Source: Xiphias gladius (taxonomy: Eukaryota > Chordata > Actinopteri > Istiophoriformes > Xiphiidae). Taken from it: a stretch of DNA of 64,000 bases. The notes beneath the pieces were generated by a model. It had not been told where the DNA came from. It was given only the letters and a program-made list of their open reading frames with translations, and did not search any database. Positions 46,301-59,700 of this stretch are shown in pieces. Where the stretch lies: the NCBI RefSeq assembly GCF_016859285.1, contig NC_053407.1, forward strand, positions 19,650,699 to 19,714,698, given 5' to 3'. The first letter of the stretch is position 1, and each line of letters starts with the position of its first letter. The position numbers and the translations under genes are program-made.

Positions 46301-46937
46301 GGAGCCGCTGGCCATCGGGCTGATCATCATGGCAATCGGCGTGTCCATGGGACTGAACTGTGGCTACCCCCTGAACCCCGCCAGAGACCTGGGACCCCGA
46401 CTGTTCACGGCTGTAGCAGGGTGGGGGATGGAGGTTTTTAGGTAACGGTACAACAGAGGAAGACAGATTAGGGTTGTGTTTTTAATAGATCAGAATTCCC
46501 CCCCCAAAGTGCCTTATATTAAGCTGTGTGATTTCTCCCGTATACCTGGGCTGGATCAAATACAGGGAAACGTAACATGAATGGGTCTTCAGGCAACAAT
46601 TAGTTTGGCCCTTAGAGAATGGACTAGCCCAAATACGCCATCTGTGCCTCTGTGCCAGTTGCTTGAGTGAGTGCCAGAGCTGTGTTCAATTCTTTCTTCT
46701 TTTTTCTTTGTATACGTCGGTGTTTGCAGCACCGCGGACTACTGGTGGTGGATCCCCGTGGCGGGGCCCATGGTGGGGGGGGTTGTCGCAGCCGTCGTCT
46801 ACTACCTGCTCATCGAGCTGCACCACCACCACAACGAGCCTGAGACGCCCCATGAGGAGGACGAGGAGGAGGAGGAAGACGAGGAGGACGAGGACAGCAG
46901 TCTGAAGGACAAATATGAGATGATCACCATGAGCTAA
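43326..46937 (+). CDS. aqp9: aqp9-like aquaglyceroporin, complete
   Basis: This is a six-helix membrane channel for water, glycerol and other small solutes. Exons are 43326-43427, 43747-43873, 44934-45071, 45274-45392, 46224-46441 and 46730-46937, joined in phase to 303 residues. Visible are LKEFLAEFLGTFVLV (helix 1), the first NPA in GGHVNPAVSLAM, KFPFYVIAQFLGAF, the loop glycosylation-type site NAT, and the second NPA as NPARDLGPRLF. The Asp after the second NPA marks the aquaglyceroporin branch, and the similarity is closest to AQP9. Position between cgnl1 and adam10 also supports aqp9. A second ATG at 43350 could be used. The C-terminus carries a His run and a long Asp/Glu run not present in human AQP9. 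Teleosts can have two aqp9 genes, and which one this is cannot be told. Confidence 0.92.
43874..44933. other. aqp9 intron between exons 2 and 3
   Basis: About 1.06 kb with no recognised exon or repeat family. A C-rich polypyrimidine stretch precedes the acceptor. The intron at 45393-46223 is also without recognisable features. Confidence 0.5.
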
Positions 46938-47655
46938 AAAAAAAAAAAGACATTAACCTCCAGGACTGACTGGTCAGATTCAGCTGTTTTGCTGTCAATC
47001 AGACGACAAGCACCCGGCACAGCGGCGGGCTTCCTCTGTCAGTCTGCTCTCTGTGGTAAACCCTTTAATAGCAGGATAGGCTGTAGTAACACTTCTGATT
47101 GACTTTATGCTCTGCAGGGACAAGCTTTTCCAGCTCAGTGGCGGCACCGTTAAAACCTTCACGGGTCAAAACACAAAGTAAAATAAATTAGGAAACGTTT
47201 TAGACTAAAAAACTGCAGCTAGTTGCACGGCGCTGATACTGGTTTCCAAACCAATGCTGGACTGTCTCCTCCTCAATGTAACTTTTTATGTTTTATGTCT
47301 CACAAACACATGAAAATCTCAGTCCTGCTCCACATTGTTATGACTTTTCATAAATGTGTTGTAAATACTGTATTGTAAATATTACCCTTCATTTGAATAT
47401 ACTCACTTGGAAACAACTCACACTGGAATAATAGTTTAACCTGCATGCCAGTTTCCTTTTAGGTTTGCTCCCATTTTCTTTAGTGGTTTTGATAGTTTAT
47501 CTGTATATTCACTTACATTTTTTTTTTTTTTGTTCTAACTGGTTTTTATTTTTCTTCTTTTGCATACCAGGAGGAATCCTCCCTCCTGTTCAATATTATT
47601 ATTTGTATTTTACTCAGTGTTGTTTTGTCTACATTAAAGTTTCTACAAACATCAC
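46938..47655 (+). other. aqp9: aqp9 3'UTR with ATTAAA polyadenylation signal
   Basis: From the stop TAA at 46935-46937 the sequence is noncoding to a variant signal ATTAAA at 47633-47638 (TCTACATTAAAGTTTC). There is no AATAAA before it. The end is set about 17 nt after the signal. Confidence 0.5.
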
Positions 47656-50600
47656 TTTCCTAAGAGATATTTCACTTCAGGGACAGAGTTCACTTCAGCA
47701 GTGATTGATCTATTTTCATTATGCATCAGTGAGTATTTCACTTCTCACTGAAAACTGCAGTTAAGCTGAGTGAGTTTGTTGATGTAATTTTCCTCCCAGC
47801 ATTTACACCATTAGTCTCATATATCGTCATACATCCCAGGCTGTAGCAGCCTATGTGATAAAGTGAAAGAAGACAGTCAGAGCAACATGAATCTTTTCGG
47901 TAAACCTCACCAGCAGACAAGTAGTTTCATTAGACTCAGACGGAGCACCGTCAGCAATAATTGGACTGACATAAGAGATGGATTATTTATGTTTAGATGA
48001 AACGATTGCAGGGGATGATTATGCCTCACGGTGTCAGCTCAGAGCGCTACGCTGAAGAAATATCCCCTGTATGAGCGGATCACTCTACGTAATGTCCCGG
48101 TGCGTATCATAGCTGGTCTGAGTCAAAGCTGGCTATCTGATTTTAACTCTACCGGGAACCTCAGCTACTGACTCCACTGTCGGAGAGTTGAGAGTTGCGG
48201 TTAGTGTACATAGCAAATGAAAGTCTAATTGTAGGAGAGCCTTCCTGTCATCCTGCAAAGACTCTTCACTGCTCTGGTCAGTGATGGGAAGAAGTATTCG
48301 TAACCTTCACCTGAGAAAAAATATGAATACCTGAGTGGAAATTTAGTCTGTCGCAAGTAAAAGTCGTAAAGTCAAACTTTTACTCGAAGATCCCCTCCAG
48401 AATCCACAAAAATGTTCAATTACCTGGCTATAAAAAATTCCTAAAAGCACATCCGCTCCTTCTCCCCAATTGAAAAATCCACAATTTAGGAACATGTAAT
48501 TAAATTGTTTAATTAAATTTTGTGTATAAAATCTTAATCTACAAAGTAACTAGTAAGTACATCTGTCAGATTTATGAAGTGGAGAACAATATGTCCCTCT
48601 GAAATGTAGTGGAGTGGACGTATAGAGTTGCATTGAATGGAAATATTCAAGTAGAGATTAAGTACCTCATGACTGTAGTTGAGTAAATGTACTTTACTTT
48701 CCACCGCTGGGTTTTGCCTCAGTATTGGTCTGTGGGTGCAGGCAAACTTTAAAAAAGGGGGATGTCTTCAGTGACACATGAAACTCCAGGGGAGGAAGTG
48801 CATAGGCAACACAAGTCCCCACCTAAACTTTCATGCTGTAGCCAAGTTTCAGAGACAAAAAAAAGCTCTCCCACTGGGTCTAGCCTGGAGGAGGAAACAC
48901 TAACAGAGTACGGGTGCAAGGAGCCCAAATCCTCAACACTGGAGGGTGAGGTATCTGACGGGTGAACTGGAGAGCTGCAGGGTTGCTCTCTGCAGAGTGT
49001 GGATCTGACACCAGCCTGAGGCTGGAAGCACAGATCACATTGTTCTTCGCGTCAGTTTGTCATGTATACAGTGCGTGACTGCATACATGGAACAGAGAGA
49101 AATAATGGCGGCTCAATAACGACACAAGCGCAGGTGCACGTGATTTTCCGTTCTCGCCTGTCTCCTGGGCCGAGGTAAGGACGACGTTACTGCGCCGAGT
49201 CAGCCAGGCTCTGAAGAAGCCCTGACAAGCCGCTCAGCATCAACAAGCAGCAGTCCTCTGAGAACGGGGTCTGAAACACTGCATTTCTCCCTCTCTCTGT
49301 GAAATTGCATGGACACTGCAAACAAGGCCAACGTGAGGAACGCTGTTTCTCAAAAGCATCTGTTACCTTCAGCCCAACTGACACACATTCATCGTTCCAA
49401 AACTGCACTGTTGTTTTAAATGAAAGGAAAAGTCACAGCAAGATTTGAGAGTAACGGATGAGATTCCTTCAACTGGCGGCACCTTATACTGAGCAGTGCC
49501 TTTGTGTTTTTCATAAGATATACAAACTTACATCTGACTACATCTCCTCAGATTGACTAAACGAGGGAACCTTGAAAATCTAGAGGCCATTATCTGATAC
49601 TGGACAATCAACTGGCAGTTACGTCTTGGCCTCTTGTGGATCCCCATTCTTTCTTTTGCAAAGGGTCAGCTGCTCGTTGGAGCAAGCGCGAGCTGCCGCT
49701 TAGCTGGGGCTGGGTCACACTCGGCAGGCCGGTGCCACTTTCACAATCACGCTTTTGTCACCGCGAGGAGAGACAAAAGGTACTGCTCGCTTATCGGCCG
49801 TGACGTCAGCTCCTTGCACAGAGCTGCAGCTCTAAATGTCGCATATTGACCGGTGGTGGTAACATTGTCTCAGGCACAGAGTGGCATCAGTGTGAAGGGA
49901 GCTATGGGAAAGTGGACTACAGCATCAGTAGCATCAACGATATGAACTTACTGTAGTACAAATCAGCACCTGCTTTATCCAGGAAATATTGAACCTTAAC
50001 TCTCGTTGTGGGTGACTGTGTTCGTTCATGTCACGGCCAGCGACTGCAGCTGAGGATCCGCATTGAAAATCAATAGCAGCCCTCAGTCCATTGCATGTGG
50101 AAATGTGCGCTTCCAGGATCTCACGTACACTTTCCTGTGGCTGTTACATCATCAGACACACTCGTGAGGTAAAAGTCATCGATAAATGTAGGGAATAAAC
50201 AATAAAGTGTGTAACAAACACGTGGATCATCCTGTCAATAAGCTGCGTTTGCTTGTGTGGGACATTACAGCAGTTGGAATTCCCTCTACCAACTTTAACC
50301 AAAAAGGACATTAGTATTACTGATCCCAGACAGCATTTGGAGTTATGTTCTCAGGTTAAAGTTGTCAGTGATTGCTAAAATACTCTCTGACGGAAACAGA
50401 GGAGAGGAGGAGTGGGTTTGTGGTGCTGATGTTGGCGACTCACAAGCCGCTCTAAAACCTCCGGTCCCAACACTTCGTCCACAGCAGCTGCTCCCTCTGC
50501 TGTGGATGCCTCTCTACTGCAAGAGCTTAATATCGAGGAATTCCCCACGGTAAATGATCATCTGAGGGACCCAGCTTCCAGAGCCCGACACTACGGGAAA

Positions 50601-51214
50601 GGCACATCAACGAGCAAAAATCAGATTTTTCTCTATCCTTCATCCTACTGCAGTCAGTTCATCTCTCTGCAGTATCATTCACCCTAAGGTCCTTTTTTTT
50701 AACCTCACACGTGTTTATCATGCAGCATTTTAAGGACAAGAGGACATTTAAAAAAAAAACAAGGATGGCCCACCCCAGTATCAACGTCATTTGGTGCCTC
50801 TTTCAGTCATTTTTCAAAAAAATCATCAGCCCTATACGTACAGACACTAATGCAACCAAAACAAAGTTGTAGGCACACGTTTGTAAAATCAGTTTTGACC
50901 TTCTTTGTTTCTCAAGTCACACAAATCCACCTATAAATAAAGTTGCGAGAAACAGATTATATGTAAAAAGAGACTTTCCATAATAAAACTCAAGTTTTCT
51001 TAGACCCTTCCTGTCTGCTAAATGCCCACATCTTTCAAACTCCACACGGGTTTGTAACACAAACTGTTGTAAATTTTAAGTCTCGAGCCCTGAAGTATTC
51101 GTCATGGGTTAAATCGGTGGTTTCATTCTCAGTACAAGACCTCAGTACACACGACTATAACTGCACCACACAAACAATAACCAAAGAGTGCACACTTTAG
51201 AGACAGTAAACAGG
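47656..51214. other. intergenic DNA between aqp9 and adam10
   Basis: About 3.5 kb between two convergent genes. It holds a degenerate transposon (48279-48709). Open frames at 48762-48965 and 50362-50553 lack any recognised homology. A 65-bp segment at 50485-50549 is flanked by AG and GT but has no gene context. LIPC, which sits here in human, was not recognised. Confidence 0.45.
48279..48709. repeat. degenerate non-autonomous DNA transposon with imperfect terminal inverted repeats
   Basis: The left end is CAGTGATGGGAAGAAGTATT. The right end TTTACTTTCCACCGCTG reverse-complements to CAGCGGTGGAAAGTAAA. Both ends, and the internal GCAAGTAAAAGTCGTAAAG and GAGTAAATGTACTTTAC, are typical of a very common fish repeat. 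No transposase is present. Confidence 0.65.
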
Positions 51215-54156
51215 GGTCTATTTTATTTTGAATGAGTCTTTTAATTAATGCATTTCAAGTACTCCAAAAATTACATCTCTTTGCACAATACAATTTGAAA
51301 TTTTTTTTTTTTTTAGTAAAAATGTTCAAAGTGAACAAAAATTTCCGATACTGTATAAAACACAGTGAACATTAAAATCAGACAGTAGTATTACTTTTTA
51401 ATCTTGTGTTCTTTCGGCCTACATCACCTACAACATTTCAACTCAATTTGGACATTTTCAGTGCACGTTTATCTAAAAACTTTACCAAGACTACGAAATT
51501 AAAAAGAAAGTAAATTTACAGGCATTATTCTTCTGCTCTTCTACCCAAACCATGCCACAGGATAACAAAGACAAAAATGAGAATGTAACATTAACTCGAT
51601 CACACTGAATTGTTTTTACCATTGATGATGGTGGAGAAAAGTATCATAAGCAAACTCCAGTTCAACTAGCACATATAAGAACATAAATAACTTAGAGGAG
51701 AGGAAAATTTGTCACATATGAACATCTTTGAACAACTTACTCTTGAATTAGAATACAAAAAATGAAACAGATGTATCAAAATGTAATTTTCATTTTCAAA
51801 TGAAATGCAAATTTTCGAAGTACTGTACAAGTTTACATGTAAGTTCTCTAGGCCGAACAGGCGTGATCCAGCCTAGGTGATGAAATTTAAAAAGAGCTCC
51901 ATTTTGTACAGACGTGAGAAGTTGTAGCAACTGTCGACCTGCCTAATTCATCCGTCATGTGAAATACATTGTTGACTATGAGACACATTGTTTTTATGTC
52001 CCCCCCAGAGCACACGTGTGATTATTACGACCATCAGGACAGTGTTGTAAGATATTAGTTGACATTAGTATTGCATGCATCTCAAAATAATAATGTCAGG
52101 ATAAAAAACACAGTCAGGGCAAAAAAAAAAAAAAAAAAAAAAAAAAATCCTTTTGCTGAATATATAATGCAAAATCCTGTGCTTTATTGTTTGTGCAAAA
52201 CTTTTCGCCCACTTGCAAAATTCTTTCGGTGAGTAAAACGTCTACATGATAAATAATTCAAGGGATTTTGCACAATATATAATAAACAGATAAATCAAAT
52301 CCTTTCATTTAGTGTTATCATTTTCCAAAATGTCCCTCATGCTTTGCTGCAGCAAGAGGAAAAAAAACAAAACAAAAAAACACCTGAGGTGAAACAATCC
52401 CACAAAAACAATCACATCTCCTTCATTTCTTCCATTTAAAGTGGCTCCAGAAATCTTCACAGGTGCCTCCTGTGATTTATAAAACCTGTGCACAAAGATC
52501 AGCTTTATAAAGTTTTATGGCACGCTGATGTAAACTCACACTGAGGCCTGCACTCATGAGCTCTTAAGGGGATTCAGTCCATGATGAGATCTGACCAGGA
52601 GAAAACTGCAGTTGAGTTTAAAAAAAAAAAAAAAAAAACCAACAACAACCAAACAAACAAAACAAACAGCTGCTTGTCTCCAGTGAAACTAGTGAACACA
52701 CTGAGGAATGTGTTAGTGAAGAATGTGACAATACTGCCGCGTTACACTGCTCCTTCCACTTGTTTTAAGACTAACATTAATAGCTGTCAAAGTAAAAAGT
52801 TTTGAGTGACATACAAATATTACAGACCTTGGTCAATTAATAGTCACATTTAATAAACGTGTCTGCATGCCCACATTGAAGAGTTCTTAGATTTGCTATC
52901 TTAAAGAATAATAGAATTATTTAATCTTACAGTTTTTTTTGTACACCCACACTGGAGTCATTTTTAAATTTATTTCCACAGTCATGTAAACTAACTCTGT
53001 AACATGATACACGCTCATTTCTAAACTAAGCCACAGCAGCCTTAACTTTCCCTTGTTTTCATATCTGAACAGGTAGAATCATCATAAGCTTCATTTAGTG
53101 GTTATTCATTCTTCATTATCAAAATCAAATCAGTAAAGACAATAAAAAGGTATACCAAACTAGGTGATATTCCCTTTCTGTTCCCATGACTCTATACCTC
53201 CCCTAGCTTGTTACGCAACATGAGCAACACATGATGTTAGCATGACAATAAAAAATAAAAAAAGGTGAAGAAAGGGGGACCTTGAACAAAGAAGGCCTAA
53301 AATGTGGGATATGGTGACCTTGTCGAAAGCTAGCAATCTAAAAGTGAAAGAGATCCACCTGACTGGACGACTGTGAAGAGAACTTGTTGGCCTCAAATCC
53401 TCAACAGCAATGTCCAAGGAACTCCTCACAACCATCATTCCTTCTTTTATGTGTTAAGAGTCCTGAGAGCACTAACCAAAAAATAAAAGAAAAAATAAGT
53501 GAAGAATTACACATTTACAGTAGAAGAAATAGTTTGTTTTCACTTATGATACACTAAATATGTACAGTCACATGCAGAAGACTGTCTGCACGAGAGACCG
53601 GAGCCTGTGTCTTTTGCTGTTTGACGTGTAAATCACAAAAGTGCCGCAAATCCCCTCTGAGTGTCTCTCATTTCCGGCTTGAATGGCAAAAGAAAACCAC
53701 GGAACAATTCACCAGCAGCCACGGGTGTGTCACTCAAGACGATGTTGCAATAGAACAAAAAAAAAAAAACAAAACCCAAAAAAACCCCCCCAAAAAAACC
53801 AAAAAAAACACATCACATAATGTACTAAAGCTACACATGATTCCTTAACTCCTTGGCACTCCTTAAAAAACAAAAACAAAAACCAAAAAACAAACCAAAA
53901 AAAGGTGGAAAAAGATGCTAGATCGCACTGTACTGGAAATGGCTGATGGTCGAGTCCACTCCACAAAGTGCCAATTGAGTTGCTAGATAGTGTCTTCTCT
54001 TTTCCACGTGTCTGTTTTGTCTGTAGATGGAGGATATGATGGTGACTAACAACCATGTTAGGCTTTTCTTTGGATGGAGTGACGCTTTTGTTTCCCACTG
54101 TAGGCACAAGGAAGAGCCAAGGCATTGGGGGGAGGAGGGGGGCGGGGTGCAAGGTC
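51215..54156 (-). other. adam10: probable adam10 3'UTR
   Basis: About 2.9 kb of AT-rich sequence downstream of the adam10 stop (54159-54157) with no other gene. Minus-strand AATAAA signals occur at several points. The farthest plausible one is at 51237-51232, and others lie near 52188-52183 and 52973-52968. Long 3'UTRs are usual for ADAM10. Poly-A tracts interrupt it at 52121-52147 and 52620-52638. The true end is unknown. Confidence 0.4.
52121..52147. repeat. poly-A tract
   Basis: An uninterrupted A run of 27 bases, probably a retroposition tail or simple repeat. Confidence 0.85.
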
Positions 54157-54386
54157 TCAGCGTCTCATCTGGCCCATCTGATAGTTCTCTCTGGGCTGAC
54201 GGTGGTGCCTCTGGGGCTGCGCTTGCCGCTGAGGCTGCCTCTGGGGTTGCCGCTGGCCCCCGTGGCCGCCGTGGCCGCCGTGGCCCCCGTGGCCGCCGTG
54301 ACCGTGCTGGTGGGAGTGTGGGTGCTGAGACTGATGCTGCACCTGGGAGCTAGCATGCTGCTGCGCTCGTCGTCTCTTCAAAGTGC
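54157..54386 (-). CDS. adam10: adam10 last exon: expanded His/Gly-rich cytoplasmic tail
   Basis: It begins GTLKRRR as in human, then departs. There is a QH-rich stretch and a run of five HGG units (near 54300-54256, encoded by repeats of the 9-bp unit GTGGCCGCC), then QRQPQRQ repeats, before the conserved end [11 protein letters not shown]. The human tail between the same anchors is proline-rich and about 45 residues shorter. The frame is open through the repeat and both ends are conserved, so the expansion appears real. Confidence 0.85.
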
Positions 54387-57300
54387 CTGTCAGGAGAGAG
54401 GTTTTAGGTGAGCTTGTTAAAAGACAGGCTATAAGATCAACAGTGCACTGTGAACAAAATCTGTTTCTTTCGGTGTCATTCTACTTTTGAGAATACTCAA
54501 GATCTATTCATATATTGCATCTACAACAGACTGAGGAATTTGTGACTTGTAAAGGGTCATAGAAAAGCTATAGAAATAAATAAATCATATGACACTGAGA
54601 TTTGCAGGAATTAGTGTGCGGGTATGTGGTTAACAGGCACACAGTGTGGCAATAAAAGACATCTAATTTTGATTGCAGAACTGCCTCTTAGCCTGTGCAA
54701 ACACGCCAAATTCAGTTTCGTTTTAAGTAAATTTTGGGCCTAAATTAAAATAGAACACTGAATGTTTTGGGGGTTTCGGGAAAAGCTGTGACCTTTGTAA
54801 TACTTCTTCACATGCTGTTTATAATTAGAAATAGAAGGATCTGCGCTTACTCCACCGCAACATTCATCATGTCTGTATGTGCACTAACAGCTTGACAAAT
54901 TAAGGCAATACATCAACTACTGTAGTATTTGGTGTAAGATCATGGCCTGAGTAAGACCTGGTTAAAATATCTACATCTCTGCACAATCTGACTATTTATT
55001 GAAGTATCCATCTATTGAAGTACAGTTTAAACAGATTTCTTTTTAATATTAAATATAAAATAGTACATCACCATCCACAAAACAAAAGCGCAAATCCAAA
55101 ACTTTATTCAGTGCAGTGGCGTGGCAAGTGATGCATTATATATAATATACATTAGTGTATATTAGTGTGCCCGTAATTGTACTTGTTCTAAGTTATATAA
55201 TATAATATATAATAAGCCTGTTTTCCTCAGGTATGACAAAACTTTCTTCATAAACCTCTGGACTCACCTGGAAGTGGTTTGGGAGGGGGAAGTTTGGGGT
55301 TACTGCTCGGTGTGTGCACACTACAGATCTTAATGAAGCCAGCCATGAGCATGATGAGGGCAATACCCATCAACAACACTGCCCACCAATGGGCCTAGAG
55401 AAGAAAATGAAGAAAAAAACAAAACAAAAAAACAATCAGATAGAGTCACTACAAAAACACCACATAATAACTTATCATGGAATCAGAATCATGAAGTTGA
55501 CACGTACCACAATCCACTCTGCAATATTCTCGTAGAGCTCTGGGTTGAAGATGGCCTTCTTTAGCCTGGCAAGTGGTCCGTCTGCATCTACCAGACGGCA
55601 CTTCATGAACACGTCACAGTAGCCCTTGAAGTCGTTGCAAGGTGAGCCGGCTGGCAGTGTGGTCACTTTCTTATTGAAGAAACGAGCCAGACGCTCTGAT
55701 CCGGTGCTGCTGCACGTGTTGGGGTTCACTGAAGAGATGGATCACAGACAGTCAAAACAATTCAAATGACACCAAATCTCAAGCGCATTTTATTTAAAAA
55801 AAAAAAAAAAAAAATCAGTTATCAAGGGAAAAGGGTTCATGACTCACTCTTCTCCATGCAGCACACATGGCAAAGCTCAGTCTCGTCTTTGCCATCTTGG
55901 CTGGCACAGGTGCATGCCTCAAGCCCGTACTTCTCACAGATGGAGCCGGAGCAGCCCTGCAGAGGAGGAGTGTGAGGATACGCGAGATCAGACGCCGACT
56001 GGTATGAATATGATGTTGCTATAACAACCAGTTCTCCCAGGTGTGAAGTTTTCAGCCACTCACCCCGTTGAGGCAGACTTGAGTCTCTCCATGGCAGGCG
56101 GTGAAGTTGGCCTTGGGCTCAGATGTGGGGCACTGGGCACTGACTCCATTACACATGCCCTGGTGAGCACACTCTGACTCATCTCTGCACTTGTCATTAC
56201 GACCCTTGTAAGTGCACTCGGCAGTACAACAAGGTCCCTGGCTGGGACTGGTGGGGAAGAGACAAGTGTTGAGTCAGGAGTGATCACAAATGAACTGGCA
56301 GGTCTTCTTTGTGAAACATGAAAATGTTCATGCAAACAAAAACTAAAAAAATATCATCCACGTCTACCTGCAGACTTTGTGGGGCTTTAATTTGCACTTC
56401 TTGTTGTCAGCCTGGTTGGCATCATAGCAACACTGGTCCCTGCACTGATCGCTGTAGCCACAGTCACACTCCTCTCCTGGCTCCACCAGGCCATTACCAC
56501 AGATGGGCTGGCCAGACTCTGTTTGGGGAAGGAAGAATTAAAACTGAGCTCGGTCCCAAAAAACTAGAAATTTTGTTTCATTCTTAGAACTCTTGCACAC
56601 AGGACTAAAAGTGTATGAGAAGTCAAACATTTACTAAGAAACCCATCTCATTATAAAACCAAACCAAATATTGTTGTAAGAGAATAAGTTGCTGCAATAA
56701 TAGGGAAACAAGATCAGTGTTTGTTTGTTCAAATAGAAACAGACCCTTGGGAAAAGCCAAATGCAACATTAAAACCAAACAATCACTCTCATTCATCTAT
56801 TGATGGAAAAGCAGAAATATCAGGCGATACAAGTGCACCAAGACACGAATTTCTAATATTTTCCCATAAATATCAATCAAGGCTGATATACTTGGGACTG
56901 CATGTGCAGAACTGATAAGGCTTTGTAGACATGCCAATCTTATGGTTACGTAACTGAATGATCTCAAAGTTTTTATGTTGCTGTTGAAAGCTGCATTAAG
57001 CGATAAAAAAAAGAAGGAAAAAAAAACCCCATCAGAAATAGCACAATCTGCCAAATACTGTAAGTAAAAATAATACTGAACTAAAGCCAATATTGCTTTT
57101 CAAAGCCAATACTAGCTAGAGTCGGGTGCATTTTTAGTTACATGGAATAACTCCAGCAATCACTGGAGATAAAAAGAACCCCCACACTCATCAGTACGGG
57201 TATTGTAAAGTTGTGGTTTCTATTTACACGTCTAAGACAAAGCTTAGTATGGACAGGTAAATTAAAAGTCCAAACACGAACAGTAAAACGTACCAACAAA

Positions 57301-59669
57301 GCAGTTGCTTCTCTTCTTTTCCAGCACCTGGCTGATGTTGCGAACGCTACAGATGGAAAACTTATTGTTGTTGAGCTTGTCTCCTGATGTAGCTCTTGCA
57401 TACATGATATAATTGCCCTTCTCCTTCTTGTCTTGGCTCTTGGATTCTCCAGGGGTGCACTCAGATCCAGAGTCATGCTGAGAGTGACAAAGAAAAAAAA
57501 AAGTCAGGTTAAAAGAAGAAAGGAAAAAGCGTACAAGCCCCTAATAAATTCCTTCGCACCGTGCCTAAATGTGGAACATCTAAGTAACTCACCGGGGAGC
57601 CAAAGTTGTGTCCTACTTCATGCGCAAAAGTGATATGGGAGACTTTTGGAGGTACGTGGGAGGCATAGTTCTGTACAGTGATTATACCAGTGTTGAGAGA
57701 CTTCTTTTTTCCGTCTGAGTACAGCTTGCTTTTTTCACAGATGCCTCCAGAGCTCCCTGAGAAGGTAAAGCACAGGTTGGAACAAACCTTCTTCCAAACT
57801 ACAGCTAAAAAACATGAAAAGTTTTGTTCATCAAGGAGGGGAAATCTGATTGTCATGACAATTATTAATTATTCTTTCTAAGAATAATCTCATATTCAAC
57901 CAGGATTGGGCGATAATGTGCCTGAAACCCAGTACAAAGAATTATGTGTGTTTTATAATGGTTTAAAATCTGCATCTGTTTGTTAGGAGTTTATTCATAT
58001 CTTGCTTTAAAAATAGGGCAGACTGTTTTGCAGTTGCTCATCACTGATAATACACTGACTTGTCTTTCAGTACCTGAGGGGGCTCCCACCCAGGCCAAAC
58101 CCAATACTCCGTCATCAAAGTCTCTGTCAGTGAAAACATAAGCCAAGCAGTAGTCGTCATGGTTCTGCTCCGAGTTGAGCTCCAGAAACTTCTCCACGCC
58201 AATGTTGGCAAAGCGGAACGGGTTGGACCGGTCCCTCTCATCACTGGTGGTGTTTATCTGTGAAGGGGGATGAGGACAAGTTCAGAGGCAAGGCAGTGAC
58301 CAAATATAAAATGTAAGCTTAAAATCCATTTATCAGTAAGAGACGTACCCTGATCCTTTTCACCATGAAGCTGATGTTTCGAATGCCCATGAAGTCTGTG
58401 CCCTGATAGATGGCATCAATGGCCTTGACATGACTGGAGATCTGAAACAGAGAGGTGACACACAACATTAGATGAAGAAGCTTTAGCTGTGAGGGTCTAA
58501 ACATTGTTTTAACAGACTGTTGACTAGATCCACATCTCTCTGCCAGATTCAGTCCGTAATGTGTGCAAATATACCATAACGGAACACCAAATGTACAGGA
58601 TACGTGTAAAGAGATAAACAAATAAATGAATTGGTGGTTTCACTGTATTCTGTGCAGAGTCAGTGGTTTAACTAATGTTAGACTAATTAACAAAACAGCA
58701 TCCAAGATTAGACAAATTTAACTGTTTCATATTGTATTTGTGGAGCAATATTGTCACTTTTTTGGTAGAATTTTAAAGGAATAGTTTGACATTTCGATAA
58801 ATACGATCATTGGCTTTCTTGCCGTGAGATAGATGAGGAAAACCAGACATTACTCCATACAACCCTAGTTTAGAGTGAATTTCTGTTGTTTGATGTTGCT
58901 CCAAGTGTTATGACTTACCCCTTGCATTGAATAAGAGATTATTGTTTATGAGTAGTTATTAATAATTAGTATATTATTATTATGATACAAATTAGCCTTT
59001 ACACTTCCTCCATACTTACTGTGTAAATCTAATTTAACAGTGCTGCTTTAGCATGAGTCAAGTCAATGACACTGACTGTGTATTACCTGAGCAATGACAG
59101 CCTCTCTGGTCTTGTAGTACTTGTAGAAGAGATGGTCAGTCTGAATGAAAAGCTGGCACGTGTTTTTCTCAGCCTGGGCCATCCTCTTCTTCCTCAGTAG
59201 TACGGGGTCATTGGAGCCCGCATCAGTGTGGAGCTCCTGGTGTGAGCAGCAAAGGAGATGCAGAATAGGATATAGACAGTTAAATAAAACATATATCTAC
59301 CATTTTCAACCAAACAGTGGCTAAATAAATAATGTTTGATATTTTTAGACTGTAGGTTTTCAGCAGCAGTATGCTCTGAGGAACATGCACTTCTTATGTC
59401 ACATACGGGGATATGGTGGGAAAGAAAGGAAGGAATAATAAGAACAAAAGCACACTAAATAATCCAAATAAAGGAATGATCTGGTTTTGGGGAAATTTAT
59501 TTTTTATAAACTAAAACAGACAACTGGTAGGTGAATATCTCATGTTGTGTGCAGTTTTAAGCAGCTCCAGTTTTTGTCTCATGTATTACCATTACAGTCA
59601 TGGAGCTGAGCATGTGATTGTAAAAATAAATACCTGGTGACCTTATAAAAATACTTTTTTCCATCTGCC

Positions 59670-59700
<31 letters not shown>

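Noticed and set aside
48762-48965. 67-codon frame, Ser/Glu-rich
   Set aside because: No splice context or known family, and next to a transposon copy. It could not be supported as a gene.
53730-54152. 140-codon minus-strand frame just downstream of the adam10 stop
   Set aside because: Phe/Trp-rich translation of A-rich simple sequence in the 3'UTR. No family match.
54027-54411. Gly/Arg- or Val/Ala-rich plus-strand frames over 54.0-54.4 kb
   Set aside because: Antisense of the adam10 tail repeat. The minus strand ends in the conserved YQMGQMRR.
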